From assembly GCA_017549025.1 (NCBI GenBank), contig JAFYWB010000068.1:124001-188000 (forward strand): a DNA stretch of 64,000 nt. The letters are read 5' to 3'. Under the pieces are notes generated by a model. The model was not told the DNA's origin. It ran no database searches and was given only the letters and a program-made list of their open reading frames with translations. Shown here one piece after another: positions 51,767 to 59,832 of this stretch. How positions within the stretch are numbered: the stretch's first letter is position 1; every line of letters begins with the position of its first letter. Both the position numbers and the translations under genes were made by a program. Origin of the DNA: Treponema sp. (GTDB taxonomy: Bacteria; Spirochaetota; Spirochaetia; Treponematales; Treponemataceae).

Positions 51767-51772
51767 GTAAAA

Positions 51773-53167
51773 TTAGTCGTTTATAGTGGCTGTTATACCC
51801 TCAACATCCTGAATCCAATCCAAAAGGCTCTTTCTCAGCTGAGCCTTTGCCTGGCTATGAGCAGGATCTGCCACCACATTCACCAGCTGATGTGGGTCGC
51901 TGGGGATATGGTACATATAATCGTCGCTGTAGCTGTCACTGTTCATGTCCAGTCCACCGTCCTTGTTTGGAGCGTAGACGGCGTACAGGTACTCAGGAGT
52001 ACGAATACAGCGGCCAACCTTGCTTTCAGAAATCTGAGCAAACACCTGATTCTTTCGATTATCATCCTTTTTTTCCACCACGTCAAGGAGGTTTTCTCCA
52101 ATCATGGCGTCTCCCACCTGAACACCAGCCAAGGCCATAATGGTCTTGGGCAAGCTTTCAGTGGAAACCAGCTGGCTTTCACGATGGCCACCCTTAGTAA
52201 AGGCTCCACCACTAATTACCAGTGGCACCTTCAAGGCACTGTCATGGCCAGTGCGCTTGTAGTCGTCGTAGCCTCGCAGGGTACCGTCCTGATTTCGAGT
52301 ACGGAAGTGGGAACCGTGGTCTGCACCAAAGATAATAACGGTGTTTTCGTAGATTCCCAATTCCTTAAGCCGCTGAACCAAGCGACCAAGGTTTTTATCC
52401 AAGCTGGCACAAGCTCCCAAGTAATCTGGATATTCCTCCTGCCAGTCTCCACCACCCAGCACCTTCAAGTCCTCTGGTGGAATAAAGTTAGCAAATTTTT
52501 CCTTTGAACCTTCGGGACCCTGGTAGTGATGGGCTCCATTCTGGTGGTGGGGTTCAATGTGGGAAATGGTCATAAAGAAGGGCTTTCCATCCTTGCCTTC
52601 CCAGCAATTTTTTACGGAGGAGTCAAAGAATTCCAGTGCAAAGTCGGTAATGCAGTCTGCACGGTAACCCTTAAAATCACGGCGATTCATGTCTTCATCG
52701 AAAACATATCCACCGTAGCCGTCAGAGGTAAACTCCAACACGTCGGCAGTTCGCCAAAAGCCCTTGTAGCCACCACGCAGGTGCAGGGGAACAGGCTCAA
52801 TCTGGTAATCCTGATAGGGCTTTTTCTCCAGCTCTCCCTGGGAAGCCAAATGCCATTTTCCGATGTAAGCTGTCTGGTAGCCAGCCTCGTCAAGCCACTG
52901 AGCCAAGGTCTTTACATCCTGAGGAAGGGCAATGCTGTTGCGGTAGCAGCCAGTGTCGGTGGCATATTTTCCTGTCTGGAAGATTGCACGGCAGGGTCCA
53001 CACACTGGCTGGGGAGAAAAGGCGTTTTCAAAGCATACACCCTCTGCTGCCAGCTGGTCCAAGCAGGGAGTAATGGGAAGCTGTTGTCCGTAGCAGCCGC
53101 AGGTGTCAAACCGCTGCTGGTCGGTGAAATAGAAGATGATGTTAGGTCGTGTTGTTTTTTCAGACAT
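51773..53167 (-). CDS. Cytoplasmic Cys-type sulfatase
   Basis: 464 residues from ATG 53167 (AGGAGG seven bases upstream). Hydrolyses sulfate esters. The opening RPNIIFYFTDQQRFDTCGCYG carries the metal Asp, and the formylglycine motif is CGPCRAIFQTG (Cys56, Pro58, Arg60). Other ligands are in YIGKWHLAS and FGADHGSHF. There is no signal peptide or membrane helix, so the enzyme acts in the cytosol, unlike most sulfatases of glycan degraders. The Cys in the active site needs the maturase encoded in the same operon. The gene start overlaps tctA by 8 bp. The specific substrate cannot be read from the sequence. Confidence 0.92.
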   Translation of the reverse strand: MSEKTTRPNIIFYFTDQQRFDTCGCYGQQLPITPCLDQLAAEGVCFENAFSPQPVCGPCRAIFQTGKYATDTGCYRNSIALPQDVKTLAQWLDEAGYQTAYIGKWHLASQGELEKKPYQDYQIEPVPLHLRGGYKGFWRTADVLEFTSDGYGGYVFDEDMNRRDFKGYRADCITDFALEFFDSSVKNCWEGKDGKPFFMTISHIEPHHQNGAHHYQGPEGSKEKFANFIPPEDLKVLGGGDWQEEYPDYLGACASLDKNLGRLVQRLKELGIYENTVIIFGADHGSHFRTRNQDGTLRGYDDYKRTGHDSALKVPLVISGGAFTKGGHRESQLVSTESLPKTIMALAGVQVGDAMIGENLLDVVEKKDDNRKNQVFAQISESKVGRCIRTPEYLYAVYAPNKDGGLDMNSDSYSDDYMYHIPSDPHQLVNVVADPAHSQAKAQLRKSLLDWIQDVEGITATIND

Positions 53168-54671
53168 GATGTCCTCCTGATTTTGTTTCCGCAATCTTTC
53201 CACGGATAATGATAAACAAGGTTACTGCAATCAGCACAAGGAATGCGATACAAACGGGAGAAGAGGCAAAGATAGACCAGCTTCCGTCAGAGATAATGAG
53301 GGCTCGGCGGAAATTCTCCTCGGTCATGCGTCCCAGTACCAGTCCCAAAAGAATTGGTACTACAGAACATTCCAGCTTGGTGAGCATGTAGGCTACCACG
53401 GCAAAAATCAAGGTTAAGCCTACGTCAAACATAGAAATCTTTACAGAATAAGCTCCAGCAAAGCAGAAGATTACGATGATGGGAGCAAGGATTACTGGTG
53501 GAATCTTGATGATTTTAGCAAAAAGACCAGTCAGATAGCGTCCCTGCAGGAACATAAACAGGTTTACAAAGATAAGACCAATCATAATGGCGTACATGGT
53601 AACACCGTGATCGGTAAAAAGTCGTGGACCAGGGGTAAGGCCGTTAATCATCAAGGCACCCAGCATTAAAGCAACGGAGCCGTCTCCAGGAATACCCATG
53701 GTCAAAAGAGGAATCAATGTGGCACCAGTAACGGCATTATTGGCTGTTTCTGCAGCGGCAACACCTTCTACTGCACCCTTTCCAAACTCATCCTTGTTTT
53801 TGCTGATTCGTCGTGCCCAGTCGTAGCTGAAAAAGCTTGCTTCTGCAGCACCAGTTCCGGGAATAATTCCTACTACTACACCGATAATAGCAGAAAGGAG
53901 AGAAGGCAGGGACATTCGCTTGAGCTCTTCTTTGGTAATCTTTCCCTTACCGTCCTTCAGCACCTTTTCCTGAATTGCACCAGCGTCACTGGAGTCTGCA
54001 TCGCTTTTCTTTGCTCGACCAATGATGGCACTCAAAGCAAACAAACCGATAAGACAGATTACAATGTCAAAGCCGGAATACAGGTTGATGTTGTTAAAGA
54101 TAAAGCGGGTTCCACCAGACATGGGGTCCAGTCCAATGGTAGAAACAAACAGACCAAAGGCTCCTGCCATAACACCCTTCAGCAAGCTCTTTCCAGAAAC
54201 ACCAGCGATAATGGTAAGACCAAAGGCACAAACCAAGAAGTATTCTGGAGTTCCCAGCTTTTGGGCAAACTTTGATACCTGTGGAGCAAAGAACAGCAGC
54301 ACCAATGCACTGAAAATTCCTCCAAAGGTAGAGGCATACAGGGCAATGTTCAAGGCCTTGTGTCCTTCGCCCCGCTGGGTCATGGGATAGCCGTCCAGCA
54401 TGGTGGCTGCAGCGTGGGGAGTACCTGGAGTGTTAATCAGGATGGCGGAAATGGAGCCACCGTAGCTTCCTGCACAATACATTCCCAACAGGAACATAAA
54501 GGAAGGAATGGGGGCCAGTGAATAGGTAAAGGGCAAAAAGAGAACGAGACAGAGAATAACGGTCAGACCTGGAATTGCTCCAAAGATAACACCCAAAAGG
54601 AGTCCAATATTCATGTAGATGAAGTTGGAAATATGGAACAGCTCCTGACAACCTTGAATAAATAAATCCAT
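53160..54671 (-). CDS. tctA: Tripartite tricarboxylate transporter large permease (TctA family)
   Basis: 503 residues with about 11-12 membrane helices. The family marks are LLGVIFGAIPGLTVI near residue 24, MYCAGSYGGSISAILINTPGTP near 65 and the internal repeat GVVGIIPGTGAAEASFFSYDWAR near 260, with MGIPGDGSVALMLGAL later. Together with TctB and TctC it imports a carboxylated or other anionic organic solute. ATG 54671 follows GGAG seven bases upstream, 11 bp after tctB. Confidence 0.94.
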   Translation of the reverse strand: MDLFIQGCQELFHISNFIYMNIGLLLGVIFGAIPGLTVILCLVLFLPFTYSLAPIPSFMFLLGMYCAGSYGGSISAILINTPGTPHAAATMLDGYPMTQRGEGHKALNIALYASTFGGIFSALVLLFFAPQVSKFAQKLGTPEYFLVCAFGLTIIAGVSGKSLLKGVMAGAFGLFVSTIGLDPMSGGTRFIFNNINLYSGFDIVICLIGLFALSAIIGRAKKSDADSSDAGAIQEKVLKDGKGKITKEELKRMSLPSLLSAIIGVVVGIIPGTGAAEASFFSYDWARRISKNKDEFGKGAVEGVAAAETANNAVTGATLIPLLTMGIPGDGSVALMLGALMINGLTPGPRLFTDHGVTMYAIMIGLIFVNLFMFLQGRYLTGLFAKIIKIPPVILAPIIVIFCFAGAYSVKISMFDVGLTLIFAVVAYMLTKLECSVVPILLGLVLGRMTEENFRRALIISDGSWSIFASSPVCIAFLVLIAVTLFIIIRGKIAETKSGGHHV

Positions 54672-54682
54672 GGCAATCTCCT

Positions 54683-55201
54683 TTATGGCAGGCGTACGTT
54701 CAGTACGTAACGGAAGAACACACCGATAAGTACGGCCACCACTGAAACGATAATATAGTAGCTAGGCTTCTTCACTCGGAAGAACATGAGCATGGCAAGT
54801 CCCAAAAGAATGGAGCTAATGATAAAGCCAATAAGTCCCATCAAAAGCCAGTAAAGAACCAGAATTCCCAGAATAATCAGGGCCTTTACCTCCACCAGCA
54901 CGGTGGTTTCTACTATATTAGCCTTTTTCTTGGAAATGATGTTGTAGATTTCCTTTACCAGCAACACCACGCCGCAAATAATAATCAGGAGCATCAACAT
55001 TGTAGGAAAGGTTCTTTCATTGATGCTACCACTGCTGAGAAGGGCAATTTGCTTGGGCATAGCCAGCAAAACTGCCACGGCAAAAATAATGAAGATGATT
55101 GGTGTAAGTATGTCCACATAGAGTTTAACCTTCTTTTTTTCCAGTTTTTCTCCTGTGGCATCAAGCCAAGAATCTATCCGCTGAATGAATTCTCGTGCCA
55201 T
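54683..55201 (-). CDS. tctB: Tripartite tricarboxylate transporter small permease (TctB family)
   Basis: 172 residues, four hydrophobic helices (about 30-48, 65-85, 105-127, 148-168). TctB proteins are weakly conserved; the order TctC-TctB-TctA supports the call. The N-terminus is a charged amphipathic stretch (MAREFIQRIDSWLDATGEKLE). AAGGAG lies before the ATG. Confidence 0.88.
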   Translation of the reverse strand: MAREFIQRIDSWLDATGEKLEKKKVKLYVDILTPIIFIIFAVAVLLAMPKQIALLSSGSINERTFPTMLMLLIIICGVVLLVKEIYNIISKKKANIVETTVLVEVKALIILGILVLYWLLMGLIGFIISSILLGLAMLMFFRVKKPSYYIIVSVVAVLIGVFFRYVLNVRLP

Positions 55202-55223
55202 AGTTTCTCCTTTTTTATAAGTT

Positions 55224-55290
55224 TAAAAAAATCCCCTGAACCCGTTCTTAAACAAGCTAGTGTGAAGATATAGAACGAATCCAGGGGGAT
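55224..55290 (-). terminator. Imperfect terminator/attenuator between tctC and tctB
   Basis: On the minus strand ATCCCCCTGGATTCGTTCT pairs with AGAACGGGTTCAGGGGAT across a 23-base loop with a few mismatches, followed by seven T. It lies after the binding-protein gene and before the permease genes, so it should raise the TctC to TctAB ratio. Confidence 0.7.
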
Positions 55291-55303
55291 GGTTTTGGAA
55301 AAA

Positions 55304-56266
55304 TTACTGGTTATTCTTTACAATCTGAATAACGTCAGTAATATGGCGATCCATAGTTGCAGGTTCCAGTGGGTCAATCTCAATCAACATGGTTCCGAAC
55401 AGCTCTGCAATTTCGGGCTTAGACAAAATGCGCAGGTAAGCGTTCTGAATCTTCTTGATTACAGCAGGATCTGTTCCCTTGCGAGCCAACAAGAAGCAGC
55501 GGTTTCGGAAGTAAGCTGTGTAGCCGTACTCTCCAACACCCTTAACACCAGCGAATACACCATTCTTCAGTCCTGTCTTATCAAATGCAACAACAGGAGT
55601 CAAAGTCTTAGCTTCTACGCTGGCCTGTGCCTGTGACTGGTGAGAAATAGCAAACTGAGTTTCACCCTTAGCAGCTGCATCAAGAGCCAGGTTTGCACCG
55701 TTGTAGCTTACCAATTCCAGCTTCAGTCCCAGCTCCTTGAACAGAGCCTTTGCCAAGAATGCTTCAGAACCAGCAACACCGTTTACTGCAACCTTCAAGG
55801 TCTTTCCAGCACCGTAAGCCTTCAATCCGTCCAAGTCCTTGATTCCCAACTTTGTGTCGGCAGTCATAACGAAGATAGAAGAATACAGGTTGATGATAGG
55901 TTCGTAGTCATCATAGGTGAACTGCAATGCTTCTGAACCAGGAGTATTGGGAGCGATAGAGAATGCACCCTCTCCACCAAAAATCAAGTTCAAGGAGTTT
56001 GGTTCATTCTTCAGGTAGTTAGTAAGAGCTACGTTTCCACCTGCTCCCAATTCGTTGGTTGCCAAAACAGGCTGACCAAGAACTTCCTGACCAAAGGTAG
56101 CCATCTTGCGGTTTACGATGTCGGCTACTCCACCAACTGCCCATGGACAGATAACAGTAACAGGTCCAGTAGGCCACTGGTCTGGGGTAGCTGCATCCTT
56201 TGATCCTGCTGCGAAGATGCTGCAGGCCATGGTGATAAGAACGAGAGTTGTGAACAATCTTTTCAT
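55304..56266 (-). CDS. tctC: Tripartite tricarboxylate transporter solute-binding protein (TctC/Bug family)
   Basis: 320 residues from ATG 56266, which has GGAGG five bases upstream. The signal peptide is MKRLFTTLVLITMACSIFAA; cleavage after IFAA is likely, although MAC could also be a loose spirochaete lipobox. Bug-family signatures are WPTGPVTVICPWAVGGVADI and NELGAGGNVALTNYL in the first lobe, and LDAAAKGETQFAISHQSQA later. It binds the substrate outside the inner membrane and passes it to TctAB. First gene of the sulfatase operon. Confidence 0.93.
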   Translation of the reverse strand: MKRLFTTLVLITMACSIFAAGSKDAATPDQWPTGPVTVICPWAVGGVADIVNRKMATFGQEVLGQPVLATNELGAGGNVALTNYLKNEPNSLNLIFGGEGAFSIAPNTPGSEALQFTYDDYEPIINLYSSIFVMTADTKLGIKDLDGLKAYGAGKTLKVAVNGVAGSEAFLAKALFKELGLKLELVSYNGANLALDAAAKGETQFAISHQSQAQASVEAKTLTPVVAFDKTGLKNGVFAGVKGVGEYGYTAYFRNRCFLLARKGTDPAVIKKIQNAYLRILSKPEIAELFGTMLIEIDPLEPATMDRHITDVIQIVKNNQ

Positions 56267-56281
56267 CTTTTCCTCCAAAAA

Positions 56282-56385
56282 TTGTAGTACTTAAATTGTA
56301 CCACAGCTTTTTGATTCTTACAGATAAAAATTCATCTTTTTTGATAAAAGTTGTATTGTTTTTATGCCTAATATTCTAAGTTGTA
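56282..56385. promoter_or_regulatory. Cluster of four TTGTA elements between tctC and htrA
   Basis: The sequence A-A-[A/G]-TTGTA recurs at 56279-56286, 56293-56300, 56348-56355 and 56378-56385; the last two share ten bases (AAGTTGTATT) and are 30 bp apart. They could be sites for the operon's GntR-type regulator, which sits in the same transcription unit. The tctC-proximal pair overlaps TACAAT-like -10 sequences on the minus strand. Confidence 0.35.
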
Positions 56386-56454
56386 TTTTTTTCTAGTATT
56401 TCCATTTTTATGTGCAAGTACTAGCCTCTGACAGTATGAGGAATTTTAAAACCG

Positions 56455-56483
56455 TTGCCCTTTCTTCTATTTTTTTGTATTCT
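56455..56483 (+). promoter_or_regulatory. htrA promoter, predicted leaderless
   Basis: TTGCCC at 56455-56460, 17 bp, TATTCT at 56478-56483, then six bases (TTAATG) and the ATG at 56490. No ribosome binding site. Confidence 0.55.
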
Positions 56484-56489
56484 TTAATG

Positions 56490-57782
56490 ATGAAATTGTA
56501 CGCAAAGCATCAGCTTATTCTCACCGTTGTGGTGGTTTCTATAGTGGCATCTGTGGTAACAGGTCTTGCCACCTCTCGTTATGTTAAAGGTAAGCCTGCT
56601 GTTTCTCAGTCTCCTGTTCCAGAAGCAGCTTCTGATTCACAGCCTGCTACGGAGGATTTTGAGCCAGGAGCAGTGATAGCTACAGAGGAACGGATGGTGC
56701 CTGGCAACACTGATTCCTTTTTACTTCAGACTGCGGTTCGCTCCGACCCTATTTACACAGCGGATATGGTGGCTTCCTACACCCAGGATGAGCTGCAAAA
56801 TATTAGCGTTTACGAAAAATGCAACGAAGCCGTTGTAAACATCAACACCCAGGTGATGGCAGTAAACTGGTTCTTGGAGCCTGTTCCCCAGGAAGGTGGT
56901 TCTGGCTCTGGCTCCATTATTGACCGCCGTGGTTACGTAGTTACAAACGTTCACGTTATCTCTGATGCATACAAAATTTATATCTCCCTGTCTGACGGCA
57001 CCCAGTACGAGGGGCGAGTGGTGGGAACTGATGCTGCTAGCGACATTGCAGTGCTGAAATTTGACCCACCAGCAGGAGTGGAGCTTAAAACCATTGCCTT
57101 TGGTGATTCCGACAAGCTAAAAGTAGGGCAAAAGCTCATTGCCATTGGAAATCCCTTTGGCTTTGAACGAACCATGACCACCGGCATTGTTAGTGGCTTG
57201 GGGCGCCCCATTCAAAGTGCTACAGGAACCATTATCCGCAATATGATTCAGACAGACACTGCCATCAATCCAGGAAACTCTGGTGGCCCCTTGCTGGATA
57301 CTTCTGGGCGGATGATTGGTATTAACACCATGATTTATTCCACTTCTGGTAGCTCTGCAGGTATTGGCTTTGCCGTTCCTGTAAATACTGCCCGTCGTGT
57401 GGTTTCCGACTTGATTCAGTATGGTACCGTTCGCCGTGGTGTTATTGCAGCTGATTACGTGCAGCTTACCTCTAGCATTGCCTCCTATGCCCACTTGGAA
57501 ATTACTCGTGGACTTTTAGTTTCTCAGATTAAAAAGGGAGGTAATGCAGAAAAGGCTGGAATAAAAGCTGGTACAGAGGCTATCCGCTATGGTAGCAGCC
57601 GCAACTCCCGCATCATTTACCTTGGTGGAGATGTTATTACCGCCATGGACGGCATCAGCGTGGCAACCTTGGCAGACTATTATTCCATTTTGGAAAGCAA
57701 GCGGCCAGGAGATACTGTAAAGGTCACCGTTTACCGCAACGGAAAATATCAGGATATTCAGGTGACTTTGACAGAGGAGTAG
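56490..57782 (+). CDS. htrA: HtrA/DegP-type periplasmic serine protease
   Basis: 430 residues from ATG 56490. An N-terminal membrane anchor (about 8-29) is followed by a linker, a trypsin-like domain and one PDZ domain. The catalytic triad is His155 (TNVHVISD), Asp185 (ASDIAVLKF) and Ser264 (NPGNSGGPLLD). The PDZ domain (about 335-425) has RGLLVSQIKKGGNAEKAGIK, then VITAMDGISV. It degrades or refolds damaged envelope proteins. An ATG at 56487 (one codon earlier) and a longer reading from 56412 are possible; the chosen start fits the leaderless promoter. uvrB follows after 11 bp, so the two are co-transcribed. Confidence 0.93.
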   Translation: MKLYAKHQLILTVVVVSIVASVVTGLATSRYVKGKPAVSQSPVPEAASDSQPATEDFEPGAVIATEERMVPGNTDSFLLQTAVRSDPIYTADMVASYTQDELQNISVYEKCNEAVVNINTQVMAVNWFLEPVPQEGGSGSGSIIDRRGYVVTNVHVISDAYKIYISLSDGTQYEGRVVGTDAASDIAVLKFDPPAGVELKTIAFGDSDKLKVGQKLIAIGNPFGFERTMTTGIVSGLGRPIQSATGTIIRNMIQTDTAINPGNSGGPLLDTSGRMIGINTMIYSTSGSSAGIGFAVPVNTARRVVSDLIQYGTVRRGVIAADYVQLTSSIASYAHLEITRGLLVSQIKKGGNAEKAGIKAGTEAIRYGSSRNSRIIYLGGDVITAMDGISVATLADYYSILESKRPGDTVKVTVYRNGKYQDIQVTLTEE

Positions 57783-57793
57783 GGGAGAATTGT

Positions 57794-59791
57794 ATGCGAA
57801 AGTTTCAAGTTGTGGCACCCTATGAACCTTCTGGAGACCAGCCCCAGGCAATCCAGCGTTTGGCGGAGGGCTTTTTGCGGGGAGACAAGTACCAGACCCT
57901 GAAGGGGGTTACTGGTAGTGGAAAAACCTTTACCATGGCCAAGATTATCGAGGCGGTGCAAAAGCCCACCCTTATCATCAGCCACAACAAAACCCTTTCT
58001 GCCCAGCTGTATCGTGAGTTTAAATCCTTCTTTCCCCACAATGCGGTGGAATACTTTGTGTCCTATTACGACTACTATCAGCCCGAAGCCTACGTTCCCG
58101 CCAGAGACTTATATATAGAAAAAGATGCGTCAATTAACGATGAAATTGACCGTTTGCGTCTTGCTGCCACCTACAGCCTCATGGAGCGGCGGGACGTTAT
58201 CGTTGTGGCCACCGTGTCTTGCATTTACGGTTTGGGAATGCCCGACTTATACAAGGAAATGCGGATTCACCTGGAAAAGGGACAGGAGCTAGACCCCGCC
58301 ACCTTTGCCCGCCAGCTTATTGGCTTGCAGTACGAGCGAAACGATGCAGTTCTGGACAGAGGCCGCTTCCGTATCCGTGGAGATGTGTTGGAGGTGTATC
58401 CCGCCTACATGGAAACTGACGAGGCCTACCGAATCGAGCTGGACTGGGATCAGATTGTGCGGATTCGCAGGTTCAACACCATTAGCGGAGACACCATGGA
58501 GGAGCTGGACGAAACAACCATTTATCCCGCCAAGCACTTTGTGGTGCCACCGGAAATGCTAAAATCAGCAGCAGACAGAATCAGAGGAGAGCTGGAGGAT
58601 CGAGTGGCGGTGCTGGAGCGAGAAGGAAAGCTTTTGGAAGCCCAGCGACTGAAAACCCGTACTACCTACGACCTGGAAATGATTACGGAAATGGGCTATT
58701 GTCCTGGAATCGAAAATTATTCTGGGCCCATTGCTAATCGGGAGCCAGGGCAACCTCCTGCCACCTTGCTCCATTATTTTCCCAGCGATGCCCTGTGTCT
58801 CATTGACGAGGCCCACGTCACTGTGTCCCAAATTGGAGCCATGTACGAGGGAGACCGCTCCCGCAAGCAAAACCTCATTGACTTTGGCTTCCGTCTGCCC
58901 AGTGCCCTGGACAACCGCCCCTTAAAATACGCTGAATTCGAGACCATGGTGAACCAGACCATCTACGTTACCGCCACTCCACGGGAGCAGGAAATCAAGC
59001 GGAGCACTCAGGTGGTGGAGCAGCTGATTCGTCCCACAGGCTTGCTAGATCCCATTGTGGAGGTGCGTCCCAGCGAGGGCCAGATGCACGACATTTACCA
59101 GGAGGTAAAGTTGCGTATCCAGCGGAAGGAGCGGTGCCTTCTTTTGACCCTCACCAAGAAGATGGCGGAAGATTTAACCGAATATCTGGATGGCTTAGGT
59201 CTTAAGGTACGCTATATCCACTCTGAGGTGGAGACTATTGAGCGAGTGGAGATTTTGAAGGGCCTGAGAACTGGTGAGTTCGATGTACTGATTGGAATCA
59301 ACTTACTGCGAGAAGGAATCGACCTACCAGAAGTGTCTTTTATCGCCATCCTTGATGCAGATAAAATCGGCTTTCTCCGTTCTGCCACCAGCTTGATTCA
59401 GATTATTGGTCGAGCTGCCCGTAACCAGAACGGTATGGTGGTGATGTATGCCGACAGAATCAGCGACGCCATGAAGGAAGCCATTGATGAAACTCGCCAC
59501 CGCCGAGCTGTGCAGGAGCAGTACAATCAGGACCATGGCATTACTCCCGCCACCGTATCCAAGGCCATTGAGGATATTCTGGTGCGGCAAAACGAGGAGA
59601 AAAAGGCGGCGGTGGAAACAGAAACCTCCGTGCTGCGAAAAAATGTGAACCTCTTTGTGGCCAAGGAACGCAAGAAGCTGATTAAAGCTCTGGAAAAGCA
59701 GATGGAGGAATTTGCCGACTGTCTTGCCTTTGAAGAAGCCGCCGCAATCCGAGATGAAATTGCCGCCATCAAAGAGCAGTACGGAGACTAG
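57794..59791 (+). CDS. uvrB: Excinuclease ABC subunit B
   Basis: Damage-verifying helicase of nucleotide excision repair. 665 residues with Walker A GVTGSGKTFT near 37-46, the beta-hairpin region YFVSYYDYYQPEAYVP, LIDEAHV, the helicase motifs of the second RecA fold (LLTLTKKMAEDLTEYL, IGINLLREGIDLPEVS, QIIGRAARN) and a C-terminal UVR motif (IKALEKQMEEFADCLAFEEAA in part) that contacts UvrC. The ATG at 57794 follows GGGGAG. Confidence 0.97.
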   Translation: MRKFQVVAPYEPSGDQPQAIQRLAEGFLRGDKYQTLKGVTGSGKTFTMAKIIEAVQKPTLIISHNKTLSAQLYREFKSFFPHNAVEYFVSYYDYYQPEAYVPARDLYIEKDASINDEIDRLRLAATYSLMERRDVIVVATVSCIYGLGMPDLYKEMRIHLEKGQELDPATFARQLIGLQYERNDAVLDRGRFRIRGDVLEVYPAYMETDEAYRIELDWDQIVRIRRFNTISGDTMEELDETTIYPAKHFVVPPEMLKSAADRIRGELEDRVAVLEREGKLLEAQRLKTRTTYDLEMITEMGYCPGIENYSGPIANREPGQPPATLLHYFPSDALCLIDEAHVTVSQIGAMYEGDRSRKQNLIDFGFRLPSALDNRPLKYAEFETMVNQTIYVTATPREQEIKRSTQVVEQLIRPTGLLDPIVEVRPSEGQMHDIYQEVKLRIQRKERCLLLTLTKKMAEDLTEYLDGLGLKVRYIHSEVETIERVEILKGLRTGEFDVLIGINLLREGIDLPEVSFIAILDADKIGFLRSATSLIQIIGRAARNQNGMVVMYADRISDAMKEAIDETRHRRAVQEQYNQDHGITPATVSKAIEDILVRQNEEKKAAVETETSVLRKNVNLFVAKERKKLIKALEKQMEEFADCLAFEEAAAIRDEIAAIKEQYGD

Positions 59792-59832
59792 GAGAGTCTC
59801 CCCAAAGTACAAACTTGGGGAGGTCTCTTTTA
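59792..59832 (+). terminator. Terminator of htrA-uvrB
   Basis: GAGA-G-TCTCCCCAA pairs with TTGGGGAG-G-TCTC and is followed by TTTT; the convergent ATPase gene ends within it. Confidence 0.75.
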
